DNA of 64,000 bases from Balaenoptera acutorostrata (taxonomy: Eukaryota; Chordata; Mammalia; Artiodactyla; Balaenopteridae). A model generated the notes under the pieces. That model had not been told where the DNA came from. It did not search any database and worked only from the letters and a program-made list of their open reading frames with translations. Below, one piece after another: positions 33,847-48,163 of the stretch. The position numbers were made by a program, and so were the translations under genes. The stretch is from assembly GCF_949987535.1 (NCBI RefSeq), contig NC_080078.1:30648942-30712941 (forward strand), read 5' to 3'. Numbering within the stretch: position 1 is the stretch's first letter; every line of letters begins with the position of its first letter.

Positions 33847-34126
33847 GACTGTGCTGGTATTTGCAGACAGGCGCGGCTGTGCACCTGGCGCGGTACATGT
33901 ATGTGCATTGGCTGAGGACGTGTGCGGACTCCGGATGGCCGTGGGCTCCCCTATTGCGGCCTGCGGATGTGCACAGAAATGCGCGCGTGCCTGTAAGGGT
34001 GTGCAGCCCACTGCCCACGTGCACCTAAGTCTTGGTAACAGAACCTGAAGTGGAAAGCCTGGGGTGGTGGGTGGGGGAGCGCTGTACAGTTCACGTCCGC
34101 CGGAGAGCTTCTTGGGAGACAAGCTT

Positions 34127-34151
34127 CCCCCGCCCCTCCGCCCCCCCCCCC
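34127..34151 (-). other. C-rich run, G-quadruplex potential on the minus strand
   Basis: Blocks of four, five and twelve C separated by one to three bases in intron 1 give G-tracts on the minus strand, suitable for a quadruplex. Confidence 0.5.
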
Positions 34152-34246
34152 ACGCACGTTCTTTGCCAGCTCCCACGCGTCGGTCCGCTGGGGGAACGTG
34201 CTTCCTCTCCGGAATTCTGCATTGCACATGGCGCGCGTGAGACAGA

Positions 34247-34282
34247 GTGTGTGTGTGTGTGTGTGCGCGTATGCGCGCGTGT
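34247..34282 (+). repeat. (GT)n plus GCGC-rich alternating tract
   Basis: (GT) for about 19 nt then GCGCGTATGCGCGCGTGT, in intron 1. A second alternating purine-pyrimidine tract, 2.4 kb downstream of the promoter one. Confidence 0.8.
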
Positions 34283-34950
34283 AGGGGGCTGGTCCTAGGG
34301 CTGCTTGCACATGAGTGAAAATCGCTTCATGGCCCCTCTGCGCAAGGTGGGGCGGACCCTAAGTTTCCCCCAGGCACCCGGGATTCTCGGGCGCACAAGC
34401 GAGCGTCCTCACTCCCATGCGCTTAGGGTGTACCCTGCAGGAGAGGTGCGGGGTCTGCTGCGGGTGCCGAGTGGAGCAGGTGGGTGCTGAACCTCGCGGG
34501 TTCGCAGGGGGCGGGGTCAGCCAACTCGCTTAGAGCGGGAGCAGGGTTGCGGAGTCGCTCTGCAGCCTCCCCACGCAGGGGCTGGCTTGTAGTTTGCTCT
34601 CAGTAAGCAGGGGGCGGGGTGTGAGCTTACTTTCAGAGGCAGTGATCCAAGTGGTCCCACTTGGCGGGTGCCGTGGGAGATGTAGGTAGAGTCGGAGATG
34701 GAGAGGAGGCTGAATGCGAAGATGGATTTGGGGACAGATACGGAGAATTAGCTCGGATTGGAGTTGTGGATAGAGTTGAAGATGGGTCAAGGGACGTGGA
34801 TGGCTTCGAGGATGGGGAATGGAGTCAGTGACTCCAACAGCTCTTGCTCGGGTGCTTTCTATACCTGGCTGCTAGAGCAAGGGGCTGGGTCGGAAAATCC
34901 TTCCGTCTAGAACCCTCGCACACCGCGGCCCTGACTCTTCCTCTCCACCT

Positions 34951-36790
<1,840 letters not shown>

Positions 36791-36794
36791 AGGG

Positions 36795-36960
36795 AACAGC
36801 CATGTCTTGCCACTGATAAATGACCATTTCAGAACTGGCAAGGCCATTAGAGCATCCTGTAACTTTCAGATGAAGAGACTGAGGCATAGAGCAGTTAAAG
36901 GCTTAGCTAAGACCACCTGGTGTGTGATGGAACTAGATGTCTGGTTTTCTGGTCCTCTGG
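36795..36960 (-). mobile_element. MIR-like SINE, inverted
   Basis: CAGATGAAGAGACTGAGGCA, GAGCAGTTAAAGGCTTAGCT and AAGACCACCTGG. Confidence 0.55.
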
Positions 36961-38109
36961 TTTCTGATGAAGGCCTGAAGAAGGAGAGGAATAGCATTGT
37001 CCAGCAGCGTTTTGGAGTGTGATTTTGGGATTTAAATATTACCACCAATTCCGTCTCCTTTCTGAAGTTTTGACGGAAGGAGCAACAGCCTCCAAAAAAC
37101 AGTAGCCAATTTGAAAGTGAAATTTCTGAATAGACTAGGGCCCAGCACAATCATTGGAGAAATATGGTAAAAAATGAATTGGAGAAGTGACTTGAGGCTT
37201 AGGCTGAGCTGGCAGGTGTGGGGCTCAGGCTCTTACCTGACTTAGCCATCCAACTGTAGGCAAAGAAGCAGGAAAAGAAGTGGACTCATAGTTGAGCATC
37301 CCCTTCATATGTAGTGACCCTGTCCATGTCAGGCTCTGACTGACTAGACCAGCAGCTGCTCCTCCTTTGAAGGGGGTACTAGGAAGGGAGTTTTGAGAAG
37401 TCCAGGGGGTATGGGTGGAAGCATCTTCCCCTCCTGTAGAATGAAACTGCCTTATGGGGATTGGACAAGAGTGTGACCCCACTTAAGAGAAAAGAAGAAA
37501 AAGGGAATCAGGAAAGGGCAAGAGGAAGATGAGAAAGGACATTTTCAGAGAGGTCAAGATTAGAGAGGGATTTAAGAGGGGATGGAGAGGAGAGGAATGA
37601 AAGGGTCCATTGGCTCAAAAATGGTGAAAGGAACTGCATATTCCTCGTTATTGTTGGGGCTTTCCACGTTGGTCTTGATGGCAGGGAATCAAAGAAGTCA
37701 GTGGGATAACATTGGGTGTATGTTGGGTCCCATGTGTGGGATGTACAGGTGATGTTGAGAGGAGTTGGGTTAAAGAGTGGTATTCTGAGAAACCTGGTTG
37801 TGTTAAAAAAGGAAAGAGATTGTCTGAGATATGAACAGCCCTTCCTTCCATTAGTAACACATTGAGTTGGCTTGTGCCTTTGCCACCTGTTTCTTGCGGA
37901 GCTGAATGCTGAGTGCAGTTTGTTTGGCTCTGAAGGAGCGTCGTGGGCATTGCCTAAAACTCCCGTCTTGTTTGGTTGGATGTGCCGATGGTGTTATGAC
38001 CACAGAATCTGAATCTCCCCAAACCGATAAGATCTCTCTGTCCCCTCTTAAGATGATGCTCATTCGGTAAAGCCCAGAACATACCTGTGTTGTTTGCACC
38101 CCTAAATTG

Positions 38110-38480
38110 GTAACATGATAGTGTCCCTGTGGATTAGAATGACAGTTAATTTGATTGTCAGTTAAAATGAGCCTCTCCCCCCAATTTTTACCTTTTCCTC
38201 AGTCTTCTTGACCCTTGAAAAAAAGAACAAAGCTTTGTAATAATTGAAAATGTGCTAAGTGGCAGATTTTTATGGTTTAATTTAATTTACAACGGAGATG
38301 TTAATTTTTGCTTTTATCACTGGGTGGTCTTGAAATATAATTAATTTAGAGGTGAGAATAACGCTTAATGTAGATAAAGTTCTAATCTTATCTTGGTTTG
38401 GCCATTTTGATCCCGTCCACATGAAATGCACTCTGGTTGTAGTAACAGCCCCTAGTAAATCAAGTGTAGATACTAGACCC
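38110..38480. other. AT-rich block without recognisable repeats (candidate conserved intronic element)
   Basis: GTTAATTTGATTGTCAGTTA, ACAAAGCTTTGTAATAATTG (a SOX/TCF-like ACAAAG) and TAATTTAATTTACAAC. No transposon words in 370 nt. Confidence 0.35.
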
Positions 38481-38744
38481 GTACATTTCTGCTCAGTGTC
38501 CTCGCCTCCTCCTCCCCTTCCCCCCTTATTCCTAATGCTTCATGCAGAAAAGGTAAGGCTTACATTTTAGCTACATCCATCCATGTCAGTTACTGTGTGG
38601 GTTTTGCTTTATATATGATTTCTGTACATACCTCATCTCCTCTACTGGAGTGTAAGTTCCTTGAGGAAAAGATTTTTTAAAAAAGTGAATATGTATATAT
38701 GTATATTTGAAATAATGATATTCCTCCAACACAGACAGTTTATA

Positions 38745-40290
38745 AAAATAATGTTTTTTCATTATAGAGCACTTAGAAAGTATATTAAAGCTTAAAGAAG
38801 AAAATAAAAATCTCCCTTTAAATCTTATCACCAGGGGTAACCACTGTGGACACTTGGGTCTATTTCCTTTTAAGCTCTATGTATTTAGTTTTAAGTTCAG
38901 GATTGTATTGTATGTACATATTGTTTTGTTTATTGTGCATTGAATCCTTTGGGCTTTCTTAGAAGATCCAGATTTTTCTTGAATTCTGGAAGAATCTCAG
39001 CCATTATCTGTTGGATGTTTCCTCTCTAACATTCTCTCTTTTCTCTGTCTGTGTAGTTTCTCAGTCAATTCTGCATGTATCTTAAACATTTTTTTAAGTT
39101 CTCTGTCTCTCTGTGCTATGTTTGTGCTATGTTTCCTCAATTCTATATTCCGGTTAGCCAGCTCTTTTCATTTGTGTCTGGTTTATTATTTTGCCTATCT
39201 GTGGAGTTTTAAATTTCAACAATGGTTCGCTTTATTTCTAAGATACATAATGGTCCCTTTTCATACCTTCCTGCTTTTGTTTTGTTTTGTTTTATGAAAA
39301 ACTCTTTTCACTTTGTGGTTGTAAATCCCTTCTCTGTCCCTTTGAGGATTTAAAAAATACTTATTATGAAGTCTTTCTCTGATTGCTCTAGCATCTTCGC
39401 TTCTTCCGGTATGAATTCTTCCATTTTGTAGAGTCTGATCATTGGATATCCTCATATGTTCTCTAATTTTTGTTTGTGAACTTATTTTCGAGACAGTTTT
39501 ATGGCTTCTTCTGCCCTATATCTGTAAGCGTGTGTGCTTGTAAACCAGAGCTCCTGTCAACAGCTCAGCTCAGAGCTCTCTTTCTGCTCTATATACTCTG
39601 TGATGCAGGCTTAGGTCCTCGTCTCATGCAGGTGATTTCATTTTGGCCCCGTGCATACAGGGGCATCCTTGTGGCTGTGACTTGTGGTGGATGGTGCAGA
39701 CGTTCCATCCTCATTCACAGCTAGCAGCATGGTTCTCCGTCCAGTTCTGCCCCTTCTCCCCTGGGTGGGTGTTGGGACCTCTGCTCCCGTGGCTCATATC
39801 AGACCCATTCCCCCACGGACTTTGATTCCTCCTGAAATTGTAGAGCCTCATCTTCTGATTCATTTATTTTTAGGGAGTCCCCTCCATTTTTGATCTGTGA
39901 TTCCCTTATTTTCAAGCAGCACTATATAAGTTGTGACATATCTAAAGATTTATCTATAAATTCTATGTCTTAGGAGCAGAAGAGGGGGGTTACTGAATGT
40001 GTTCACTCTGATTTTGACCCAGTTATATTTCACAACCTGCTTTTATTTTTTTTCAAACTTGATTATGTATTCTTGGAATTTTCCCTTATCATTAAATAAA
40101 CTTCTCAAACATGATTTTAAATGGCTGCAGAATGTTCTGTTTATACCACAGTTATTTGAACTATTCTTCTATTTTTTTCTGCCTTTAGTAAGGTTGATTT
40201 CTGGTCCACATGTATGTTCTTTTTGGCACCTTGCACTGGTCTTGCTTTTTGCATTTGTTTCTTGGTAAATATTTGGTGATTGAATGAATC
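38745..40290. mobile_element. Region with old LINE-like fragments
   Basis: 38745-38900 has TTATCACCAGGGGTAACCAC; about 40100-40220 has AAATGGCTGCAGAATGTTCT and TTGAACTATTCTTC, both like the 10-kb repeat. 38930-39480 is T-rich and reads like an inverted LINE, but I cannot assign it. No gene. Confidence 0.35.
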
Positions 40291-41609
40291 AAGTCATTGG
40301 TTTCGATGCCAGCTTACTGCATATTCTGGAAGAACTCACCATGCTGTGGGTCAGGGCTTTCCATGCAGTGTTTGTTCCCAAATGCTGACTGATTTCATAG
40401 GTGTGTGCCAAGTCTCCTCTTCTCTCTAGTGGGCAGATGATCACTAGCTGTCCTGGGGATTAGCAGAAACTGGGGGCTTCCGTACAAAAGGCCCGTGCAG
40501 CCCTGCTGCGTAGCAGCTCGTCTGCAGGAGGTCGGTGCTCTCGTAACCTGGCGGCTCTGAGCTTGGATGTGAGTGACGGGCCTTCCCATTAGACACAGAA
40601 AGCTCATGGAAAGTGGAGACCTGCACATCAGAATGTTGGTGGGGCCCGCTCCGCTCCTGCCCTAAAGGCATCAGATAGTTCCTGGGAGACCGTGGGGAGG
40701 CGTGTCAGATGCAGTCATCCACTCCTCCTCACAGAAGGCATTGGAGAGCAACAGGCATCACCCCGAGAGGCATGATTACCTTCCCACATGGCCCTCGGGG
40801 GTCACTGACAATCACTTGGACCCTTGATAGATGTGGTCTGGTGGGGTTGGAGGGTTCATCTTCTCTTTGGCAGCCTCAGATGGAAAGTGCTTCTCTAGGT
40901 AGGGCAAGGGGGAGAAAGAGAGAGAAAATGAGAGCGAGAGGGTGGAAAATCTCAGGTTTGTAATAGGGTGTTGGTGGCTTCTGATAAGGCCATCATGAAA
41001 AGGAACAGTTGTAATGTTGTTAACTAGTGTGTTTGGTTTGTTCTGCACTCCCCCTTAATTATTTAAATTTGAATTAGTTGCCAGCATTTTAAAGTTAGGT
41101 GATATCACATTTTTAAAAAAATCCAAATTTCATGCCTCTTTGGAAAAATCAGAAGGCCTGGTAACATTGGGTTACTTCTCCCCATGGTGATAGTTTGCTG
41201 GAGATGAATAGCGTCCGTCCCTCCTTAGATGGGGCTGGTGCTCTTCCTTTCTTCAGGCTCCAACTTGCCCACTTCACTCATTTATGTTACGGACTTGGTC
41301 CTGAAGGCACTGGGGTTTGAGACCCCTGATGTTGGTGAAGAAAGTAGGTGGTCTTTGTTAAGAGGGCCTTTCCCGATCATTCTCCTTGTCTCCCAGGACT
41401 GCTCCTTGGGAGGTGGCAAATTTGGGGTGTGCACGTGGCCGTGCTGCTACTTTCATGGCCACCATCACTGACCTACTGTAGCATTTTGTCCTTTTTGGCC
41501 ACAGGCCTTAAACCCTTCTCATCACGGTCCTCTAGGAAGCCGCTATCAACCAACTCAAGTCAGAAGACCCCAGAATACCTTGGACAACAAGTCTGAGGAC
41601 CTAAATTCC

Positions 41610-41750
41610 ATTTCCAAACAGCAGCGTGACCTTGAGAAAGGCTCTTCAGCCTTCTCTACCTCAGCTTCTCCTTCTGTGAAATGAGAGTTTAGGGAGATAT
41701 TATCTCTAAGCCTCTTTCTAGCTCTGAAAATTTTATCACCTTCAAGAAAA
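41610..41750 (+). mobile_element. MIR-like SINE
   Basis: GCAGCGTGACCTTGAGAAAG, CTCAGCTTCTCCTTCTGTGA and CTAAGCCTCTTTCTAGCTCT. Confidence 0.6.
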
Positions 41751-41859
41751 GACTGGGAAGAAACATACCAAAATGTGAGCCGTGGTTATCTTTGAGGGGT
41801 AGATTCATGGCTGTTTTCATCTTTTAAAAAATGGCATTATAGCATGGTTAATATTATAA

Positions 41860-42075
41860 GTTGGACCTTGAGTTAGAATGTCTGGGTTTAAATTCAGGTG
41901 CCGGGTGCTCACGGGGAAGTTCCTTAATGTCTCTGAGCCTCAGTGTCTTCATCTTTAAAATGGGGACAGTAATAGCACCTGCTTTTTAGAGTTGTGAGAT
42001 TTAAATGAGATATTGGATACAAAATACGTAGCTTAGTGTTTGGCTCATAATAAATACTTACTATAGGAATGCTGC
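41860..42075 (+). mobile_element. MIR SINE
   Basis: GTCTCTGAGCCTCAGTGTCT, TTAGAGTTGTGAGATTTAAA and TTGGCTCATAATAAATACTT. Confidence 0.82.
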
Positions 42076-42559
42076 TGTTATTGTGTGGTTTTTGTTTTTC
42101 TCCAAAGTACATGTGCTTTTTAATAACCAGAAGGGTTATTATAATAAAATGATAATAGTATTATAACAGCCTGAAGGGTGATGTGGTGATGTGAGGGTAT
42201 TCCCTGCAAGAAACTGGGAATGAATCTCATAGAACTCTTAGAAATGGAGAGTCCAACATGAAATGATTCATATTTTCTTAACTGGGACAACCAGAAGCTT
42301 TTTTTGAGTTCTTAAGACTTGCTATGAGCTTTATCCTGGCAAACGGAAGACTAAGTGTGGCCAGTGTGAAAGTGACTGTGAGAGGAGACCGTCTCAGTGA
42401 CCTTTACCATAAATAACTACACCAATTGGAACACATGTTTGCACTGGGCTTAGGGCTTTAGGGTGTGGACATATATAGTTTCTCATTTTCTCTCTGCCAA
42501 GGAGAGATTAAGTGGCTCTGAGATAGCCTGAGGACCCTGGCAGCCCCAAAGATATTTGA

Positions 42560-42770
42560 TTAAAGAATCCTTGTGATCTTATTCTTTTGCTCTTATTTTG
42601 TTATCCTTTCAAGGTAATGATTGCAAATCCAGTTGGTTTAGGGAAGGGGCTTAGATTCAAGAGGGCAATAGATTTTGATGGTAATGATCTGATTGCCTTA
42701 ATTGAAATGATTACGGTGTTGGATGATGGAATTAAAATTCAAAACTGTCTTTCCAGAATGAAATGATGAA
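42560..42770. other. AT-rich block without recognisable repeats (candidate conserved intronic element)
   Basis: GATGGTAATGATCTGATTGC, CTTAATTGAAATGATTACGG: closely spaced TAAT and ATTA cores. Confidence 0.3.
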
Positions 42771-43259
42771 ACCATACTACAGACTGCACTGAAGGGTTTA
42801 AGAAGGATGTACATTCTTACAGGCAGGGGGAGATGTGACTTTCCAACTCACTTGAGATTGATTTTTGTAAGGGTCATGAACCGGTGGACTGCCTGCTGAA
42901 TGTGGCTCATAGATGCATTAGTATTTTATTTCACCAGCATAGTATTTTAAAATGCTTGAACTTTACTGTCTTTGGAAGAGGTATGCATTTTCAAGTTCCC
43001 TACAGCCCTCCTTGCTCCCTGTTATCTCACATCTAGCCAGATTCACATATTTATGTTAACTGCATGGTCTCTGCAAGCATTTGAAATTGTGATCCTCAAT
43101 TACAGGGTTTTTGTTTAGTTGCTCATTTGTTTTGCATTGACCAGCTGCTCAGGAGATCCCAAGGAGTGATAGGGCTCTTAAAAAAGTAAAGGCCACATCT
43201 CCAGAAATATAATGTTCAAATCCAAAGAGGTAATATTTCCATTATACCTTCTCTGTTGT

Positions 43260-43640
43260 TAGGAGTGCCTTCTGCTCCAAGTCGCAGAATATTTGACCAA
43301 CGCTGGCTTAAACTATTAAGACATTTAGTTTTATTGTTTAACAAGGAGCCCCAGGTCTAGTTTAGTATCGCAGTAACCCATCAAGGGCTCCGGTCCTTTC
43401 CATTCTTCTACTTTGCCTTCCTCAGCTGCTGGTTCCTCTTGGTCACAAGATGGCTGCTTCTGTTCTAGCCATCACATCTTCACATACCAGCATTCATAAA
43501 AGGAAGAAAAGAGGGAGAAAAGAAGTTTTCTTCTAGGCCCTCTATCCTTTCAGCAGAGCAGACTTCCTCTTACATTTCTTTGGCTAGAACTGGGTCATGT
43601 GCTACCCCTTGAACATCACTGATAGAGATTAATAATAAAG
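43260..43640 (-). mobile_element. Ancient dispersed repeat, family unassigned
   Basis: GGTCACAAGATGGCTGCTTC, CAGCAGAGCAGACTTCCTCT and TGGCTAGAACTGGGTCATGT are words of a common old mammalian repeat. The orientation is a guess. Confidence 0.4.
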
Positions 43641-44496
43641 ATTCTTCTCCAAGAATGGATAATTGCCACTGGAGCAAAATTTGCTTCTGCTAGCAGAGGT
43701 GTAGGAGCAGTGGCTAACTGGTACACCAGATGCTGTCTCCAGCAACACTAACACCATTATCTGTAGACTTGACTTAGTTCTTGGGGGTAATATTTGATGA
43801 TGAATGTTGAAAAACTTCAGTGTGCCCAGAGGAAGAGCCTCCAGGGTTTTGTAGTATCTAAATAACATATGATAAGAGTCTCAGAAGAAATATTTAGGAA
43901 AGTTCAGCCTGGAGAAGAGAAATCTCAGAGAGGACGTGAGAGATGTGCTCAAATACCCCATGGGCTGTTACAAGGGTTATTACAACCCCCTTACAAATTA
44001 GGAAGGTTAAGTCTTATATTTAAAAAATTTTTTTGTTCTGGGGAAAGAACTGATTCCAGAGGATGAAATTATAAGGTTGTTATGAAGAATAAGCTTTGGC
44101 AATTAGGTCTCTAATAGAAGACTGTGATGTTTCATAGAATAATGTATCTGTTGGACCTGACTGAGCTGAGAATGACTGCCCATCTGTCAGGAGCAGGATA
44201 GAGAGTCAGACTCACATTGGCGAGATTGGATTGGGCCACCTCTTAAAATCCCCAAATCCTGGTACTTGAGGGCCTTGGATTTGGCTGAAAACCAACATCC
44301 TCACTTTCTGTAAGTGTGTGAGTAATCAGTATAAATGTGCCTGGCATGGGGGAGGAATTTATGATCCCTGCATCATCACCTCAAATCCCCAAAGGACTTT
44401 ACATCATCCTGAAGGGTAGACCATATTTGAAAAGCAGAAAACCTATGTATATATCAACACACACACATATATAAATATAAACATGAGTAGGTCAGC

Positions 44497-44504
44497 TGAC
44501 GTCA
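44497..44504. promoter_or_regulatory. Full palindromic CRE (TGACGTCA)
   Basis: A perfect 8-bp cAMP-response element in the intron, preceded by GTCAGC, 53 bp upstream of a SINE's target site. CpG-containing CREs are rare in AT-rich introns. Activity is not implied. Confidence 0.4.
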
Positions 44505-44571
44505 TATTTACTAGTGGAAATGTTTTTGGCTAAGAAGCCTATCTCAGAAGACGATGTTTAGAATAATTGCC

Positions 44572-44883
44572 GGGCTTCCCTGGTGGCGCAGTGGTTGAGA
44601 GTCTGCCTGCCAATGCAGGGGGCACGGGTTCGAGCCCTGGTCTGGGAAGATCCCACATGCCGCGGAGCAACTGGGCCCGTGAGCCACAATTACTGAGCCT
44701 GCGCGTCTGGAGCCTGTGCTCCACAACAAGAGAGGCCACGATGGTGAGAGGCCCGCGCACCGCGATGAGGAGTGGCCCCCGCTTGCCGCAACGAGAGAAA
44801 GCCCTCGCACAGAAACAAAGACCCAATGCAGCCATAAATAAATAAATAAATAAAAATTTAAAAAAGAACAAAAAAAAAAACAA
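44572..44883 (+). mobile_element. CHR-type tRNA-derived SINE, long form
   Basis: Head GGGCTTCCCTGGTGGCGCAG with the tRNA-like B box GGTTCGAGCCC, long body, then an (AAAT)n and A-rich tail. Perfect 15-bp target duplication TTTAGAATAATTGCC at 44557-44571 and 44884-44898. This family marks cetaceans, hippos and ruminants. Confidence 0.93.
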
Positions 44884-46740
44884 TTTAGAATAATTGCCAA
44901 TGATCTTGAAAAGGGAAGTTTTCGCAGTTGCATTCGGTTAGTCATAATTATTTATTAAAGTATATTCATGTTTTTGCACCTGTTACTGTGGTAATACTTT
45001 TGTACCCTAAAGAGATAGCCAGACCTCTCTCTGATTTTTCAGTTGCGTAATTATCCTTTTTTGTCTGTTGTACTCCCCTGTGTTTTGAACATTTGCTTAT
45101 GGCAGAAATTGCTCTGGGTACTATTCCATTGTTTATCCGCTTTTTCTGTTTTCCCCTCACATCTCCCAAGGAAGAAACACAACCCCAAATTCTTTCCAAA
45201 TGGTTTGCCTTTCCGTTCAAATTTTACAACTTTCCATGAGATGGGAATGGATATGTTTTCTTTCTAATTATTCATTTATTAGAAACAGGTACTCACGTGC
45301 AGAGTAAAAAAAAAATCCGAATAATACAGTGCAGCATTCAGAGAAAGAATATTTGCTTAATGAATGCACGGCAGATCCTCAGTTGCCCTATTTTCTCCAT
45401 GGAGGTGATCCTGTTACCAATTCAAAGAGGAAAAACATTAATTGGAATGGTAGTTTGTTTCCCTTTGTACTTTTTTGCTGAAGTTGGTATGTTACAAGGA
45501 TCCTTTCCTCCTTTAAATCTCACTGACTTGAAAGAGGTTAGTCATTTTCCATTGGTCCCCAACTGTGCCTATTTTTCCCAAGCAAAATAAAAACTCACGC
45601 TCAAAGCTAGGCCTACCTACTCACCCAAGGAATTTAAGATAATGTGGAGTGATTTTGGTGGGGGGGGGCATCATGATCACTTTATAGGCTAATGAGAGTT
45701 ATGGGCCCTCCTCAGAGAAATGCATATTCAAGAGCATGCGTTCGGTATTCTGTGCAGTTTCAGGGGCACACACACCCTCAGAAGCCCATTCATAGGCTCC
45801 TTGGAATTGATTTACTTACTGCTTTATGAACATGTTCATTCTTCAAACATTTTTTGAGCCTGTAAACCTGGGCTCAAATGTTCTGTAGATATATCTGTGA
45901 TCACATTATTTGCTTTGATGTATTAATAACTCAGAATCTAGTTGGAGGAGACTTGTAGTTAAAGCCCATAGTGATGCACTGATGACTGGGACAGTTCGGC
46001 CGCTGTGAGAATATATAGAAGAGCACCTCATTCAGAGGGCTGAGGGTGGGGGTTTGTCAGGGAAGATGCCCTAGAGGGCTGTGGTCTAGAGTCAAAGTCA
46101 ACAACTATTGATCCAGGAGAGGCCGTGACCCACGTGCCTGCCCTGCAGGTCATCATCCAGCGCGGCAGAGGATGAGCCATGGAGTTGAGGAGGCCGCTTC
46201 CCTCCTCTTAACGTGGCCTTCAAGGCTGCCAGGCTCCAGTGATGCTTTGACAACTCCTGAATTCTCTTCTGGACGGCAGTTCTCACAATCAAAACATTGA
46301 GCTTTTTGCCGATTTCTATTCTGTTGTCACAAACAGCAAAATGTCTCCTGCTTTATCTTGTCTCTTCCACATTAGGAAATTCTTGCCAGGAAGAGTGAGT
46401 GGCATTTGAAATCCATATTGTTTTGTACGTCTATAGTCTTAAGGCTGAAGGAAAAAAAATCCCTTATTTTCCAAGTGAATTGTTCTAAAGCTATTTGTGG
46501 GGCTGAGGAAATGTTGTGTTGGTTGATGAGTGAACAGAGCCAGAACTATGGGAAGACGGTGTGAACTGTAGAGAATGATAAGATTGGTGTGGCTCTAGTG
46601 CCAGCCGATGGGCATGGCTTCCACCAACGGGATTTTGAAAATGGCAGGCTTGGGTGAAGACCCAAGCTTTAAGGTCAAATTGCACTTTAGTTAATTGCTG
46701 TTGGTTTTCGTCTTGGGTAGTGGTTACTCTTTTTTTTTTT
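44884..46740. other. Intronic stretch without named features
   Basis: No repeat family recognised beyond the SINE's flank and a run of ten G at about 45659. Confidence 0.5.
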
Positions 46741-46925
46741 CTCCTTAGTTACTCTTCTTTTTTTTTTTGTTTTAAGTTGAAGCATAATTGACATAACATT
46801 ATGTTAGTTTCAGGTGAACAATGTAATGATTTGATATTTGTATATATTGCAAAATGAGCACCACAGTAAGTCCAGTTAACATTGGTCACCACACATGGTT
46901 ACAAAGTGTTTTTCTTTTTTTCTTG
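46741..46925 (-). mobile_element. LINE L1 3' end, older subfamily, inverted
   Basis: T-run, then GTTGAAGCATAATTGACATA, TTAGTTTCAGGTGAACAATG and GGTCACCACACATGGTTACA. Confidence 0.8.
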
Positions 46926-46964
46926 TAAAGCTGTTCTCTTGAGGTGTTGCTTTTAATAGCAACA

Positions 46965-47330
46965 AATAGGAGGAAATCTAAATTATCAAATAAATCAGGA
47001 TGTGTCCATAGAATAGAAAATGTAGCAGATAAAAATGGTTACAAATAATTTGTTATGCTAATTACATACTAATTACATGATACAATGTTAAGTAAATTAA
47101 AAGCTATGTATGAAGTTGTATAATCAATATGTATATTTTATATGTGTGTTTGTATATAAAGTATAGAAAGAAAGACCAGAAGGGTATGTATCAGAGAATT
47201 AATAGCAGCTGTTTGTGGATGATGAGGATGTGGATGTGATGATCAAAGGTGACTTTTATTTTCTTTATACTTCTCTGAATCTCACAAATCCTCTAACATG
47301 TGCATTTATTAGATTACTTTTATATCAGCT
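46965..47330 (+). mobile_element. Old L1 3'-region fragment
   Basis: CAAATAAATCAGGATGTGTC, TAAAAATGGTTACAAATAAT, AAAGAAAGACCAGAAGGGTA and GACTTTTATTTTCTTTATAC follow the L1M order. Diverged. Confidence 0.55.
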
Positions 47331-48163
47331 GTGGTTATTTTTTTAAAGTCCTTTACTGCTAATTGGTTTCCAGAAAGATTGGACCACTGACATTTCCAGT
47401 AGCTATGGTAAAGTATCTCTGTCACCTAACTCTGGCCAGCACTTGAAACAAAAATTTTTCTAATTGGCTCGGTGAAAATGTTATCTCATTGTTTTAATTT
47501 GCATGTCTTTTATGACACCTGCTGTGAAATATATTTAATTTAGTCACGTCACATTTTTATATTCCCTAGGTGCTGCACATCTTAACCTCTTTGATGTTTC
47601 TCATTGTGTAAATGGAAAACCTCAGAAAATGATGGATTCCAATATAAAGTACAGTGAAATAATTTGAATTTCTAAAAAATAATAAATATTTTGAAGACTG
47701 GCAGGGAGTTCTATGATTATTCATTCTTAGTCACCAGGCATTGCTCAACCGGTGTGTCTGTATCAATGTTGTTTCAAGAATTGCTTTAAAATGTAAAATT
47801 TCTCAGCAGAAAATCATTTTTTGGGACTTGACTGTTAAGATTTGGCAGGAGGTGAGGTACAGAACTATGTCCTAGTTGGCTGGAGATGTGCTCATGTCAT
47901 AGGCTTTGTGGTGCACGGTGGGGATGTGAAGCCACGGTTTGTTCTTTTCTCTAGAAAAGTGAAGGCAGAGTAAGGACAGTAAGTGCCCTGCAATCTGAAA
48001 GGGATATTGCATGGGTGGCAGGGAATAGATGTTCTCTGTTTCCATGGCAGGGGTGGGTGCAGTGAAATGAATTTTAAATGAAAGTAAGAGGGATTTAGGG
48101 TTGATATTAACAGGTGTGGAGGATCTTCAAAGTATTTAACCACTAGTACAGCATGATCATTCT

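Larger units (their letters stand above)
31870..34530 (+). promoter_or_regulatory. GRIN2A: CpG island and promoter region of GRIN2A
   Basis: CpG dinucleotides jump abruptly after the (GT)n tract, with GCGCGC runs, repeated GGGCGG-type boxes and very high GC content through about 34.5 kb. The flanks on both sides are ordinary AT-rich repeat DNA. No TATA box is seen at a sensible distance. The island covers the noncoding exon and most of intron 1. Multiple dispersed start sites are expected for such a promoter. Confidence 0.88.

Noticed and set aside
34266..34282. NRF-1-like GCGCGTATGCGCGC
   Set aside because: The central bases do not fit the GCGCATGCGC consensus, and the tract is an alternating simple repeat.
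31966..34310. Many long frames on both strands of the CpG island, up to 244 codons
   Set aside because: CpG-rich DNA has few stop codons. No homology is recognisable, and the region is explained by the GRIN2A 5'-UTR and intron 1.
44572..44660. tRNA gene
   Set aside because: The A and B boxes belong to the tRNA-derived SINE head; there is no cloverleaf acceptor stem, and the A-rich tail and target duplication identify a retroposon.
44539..44945. Open frames in and around the long CHR SINE (both strands)
   Set aside because: The same peptide words recur at 23.1-23.6 kb because both loci hold copies of one SINE family; not a gene family.
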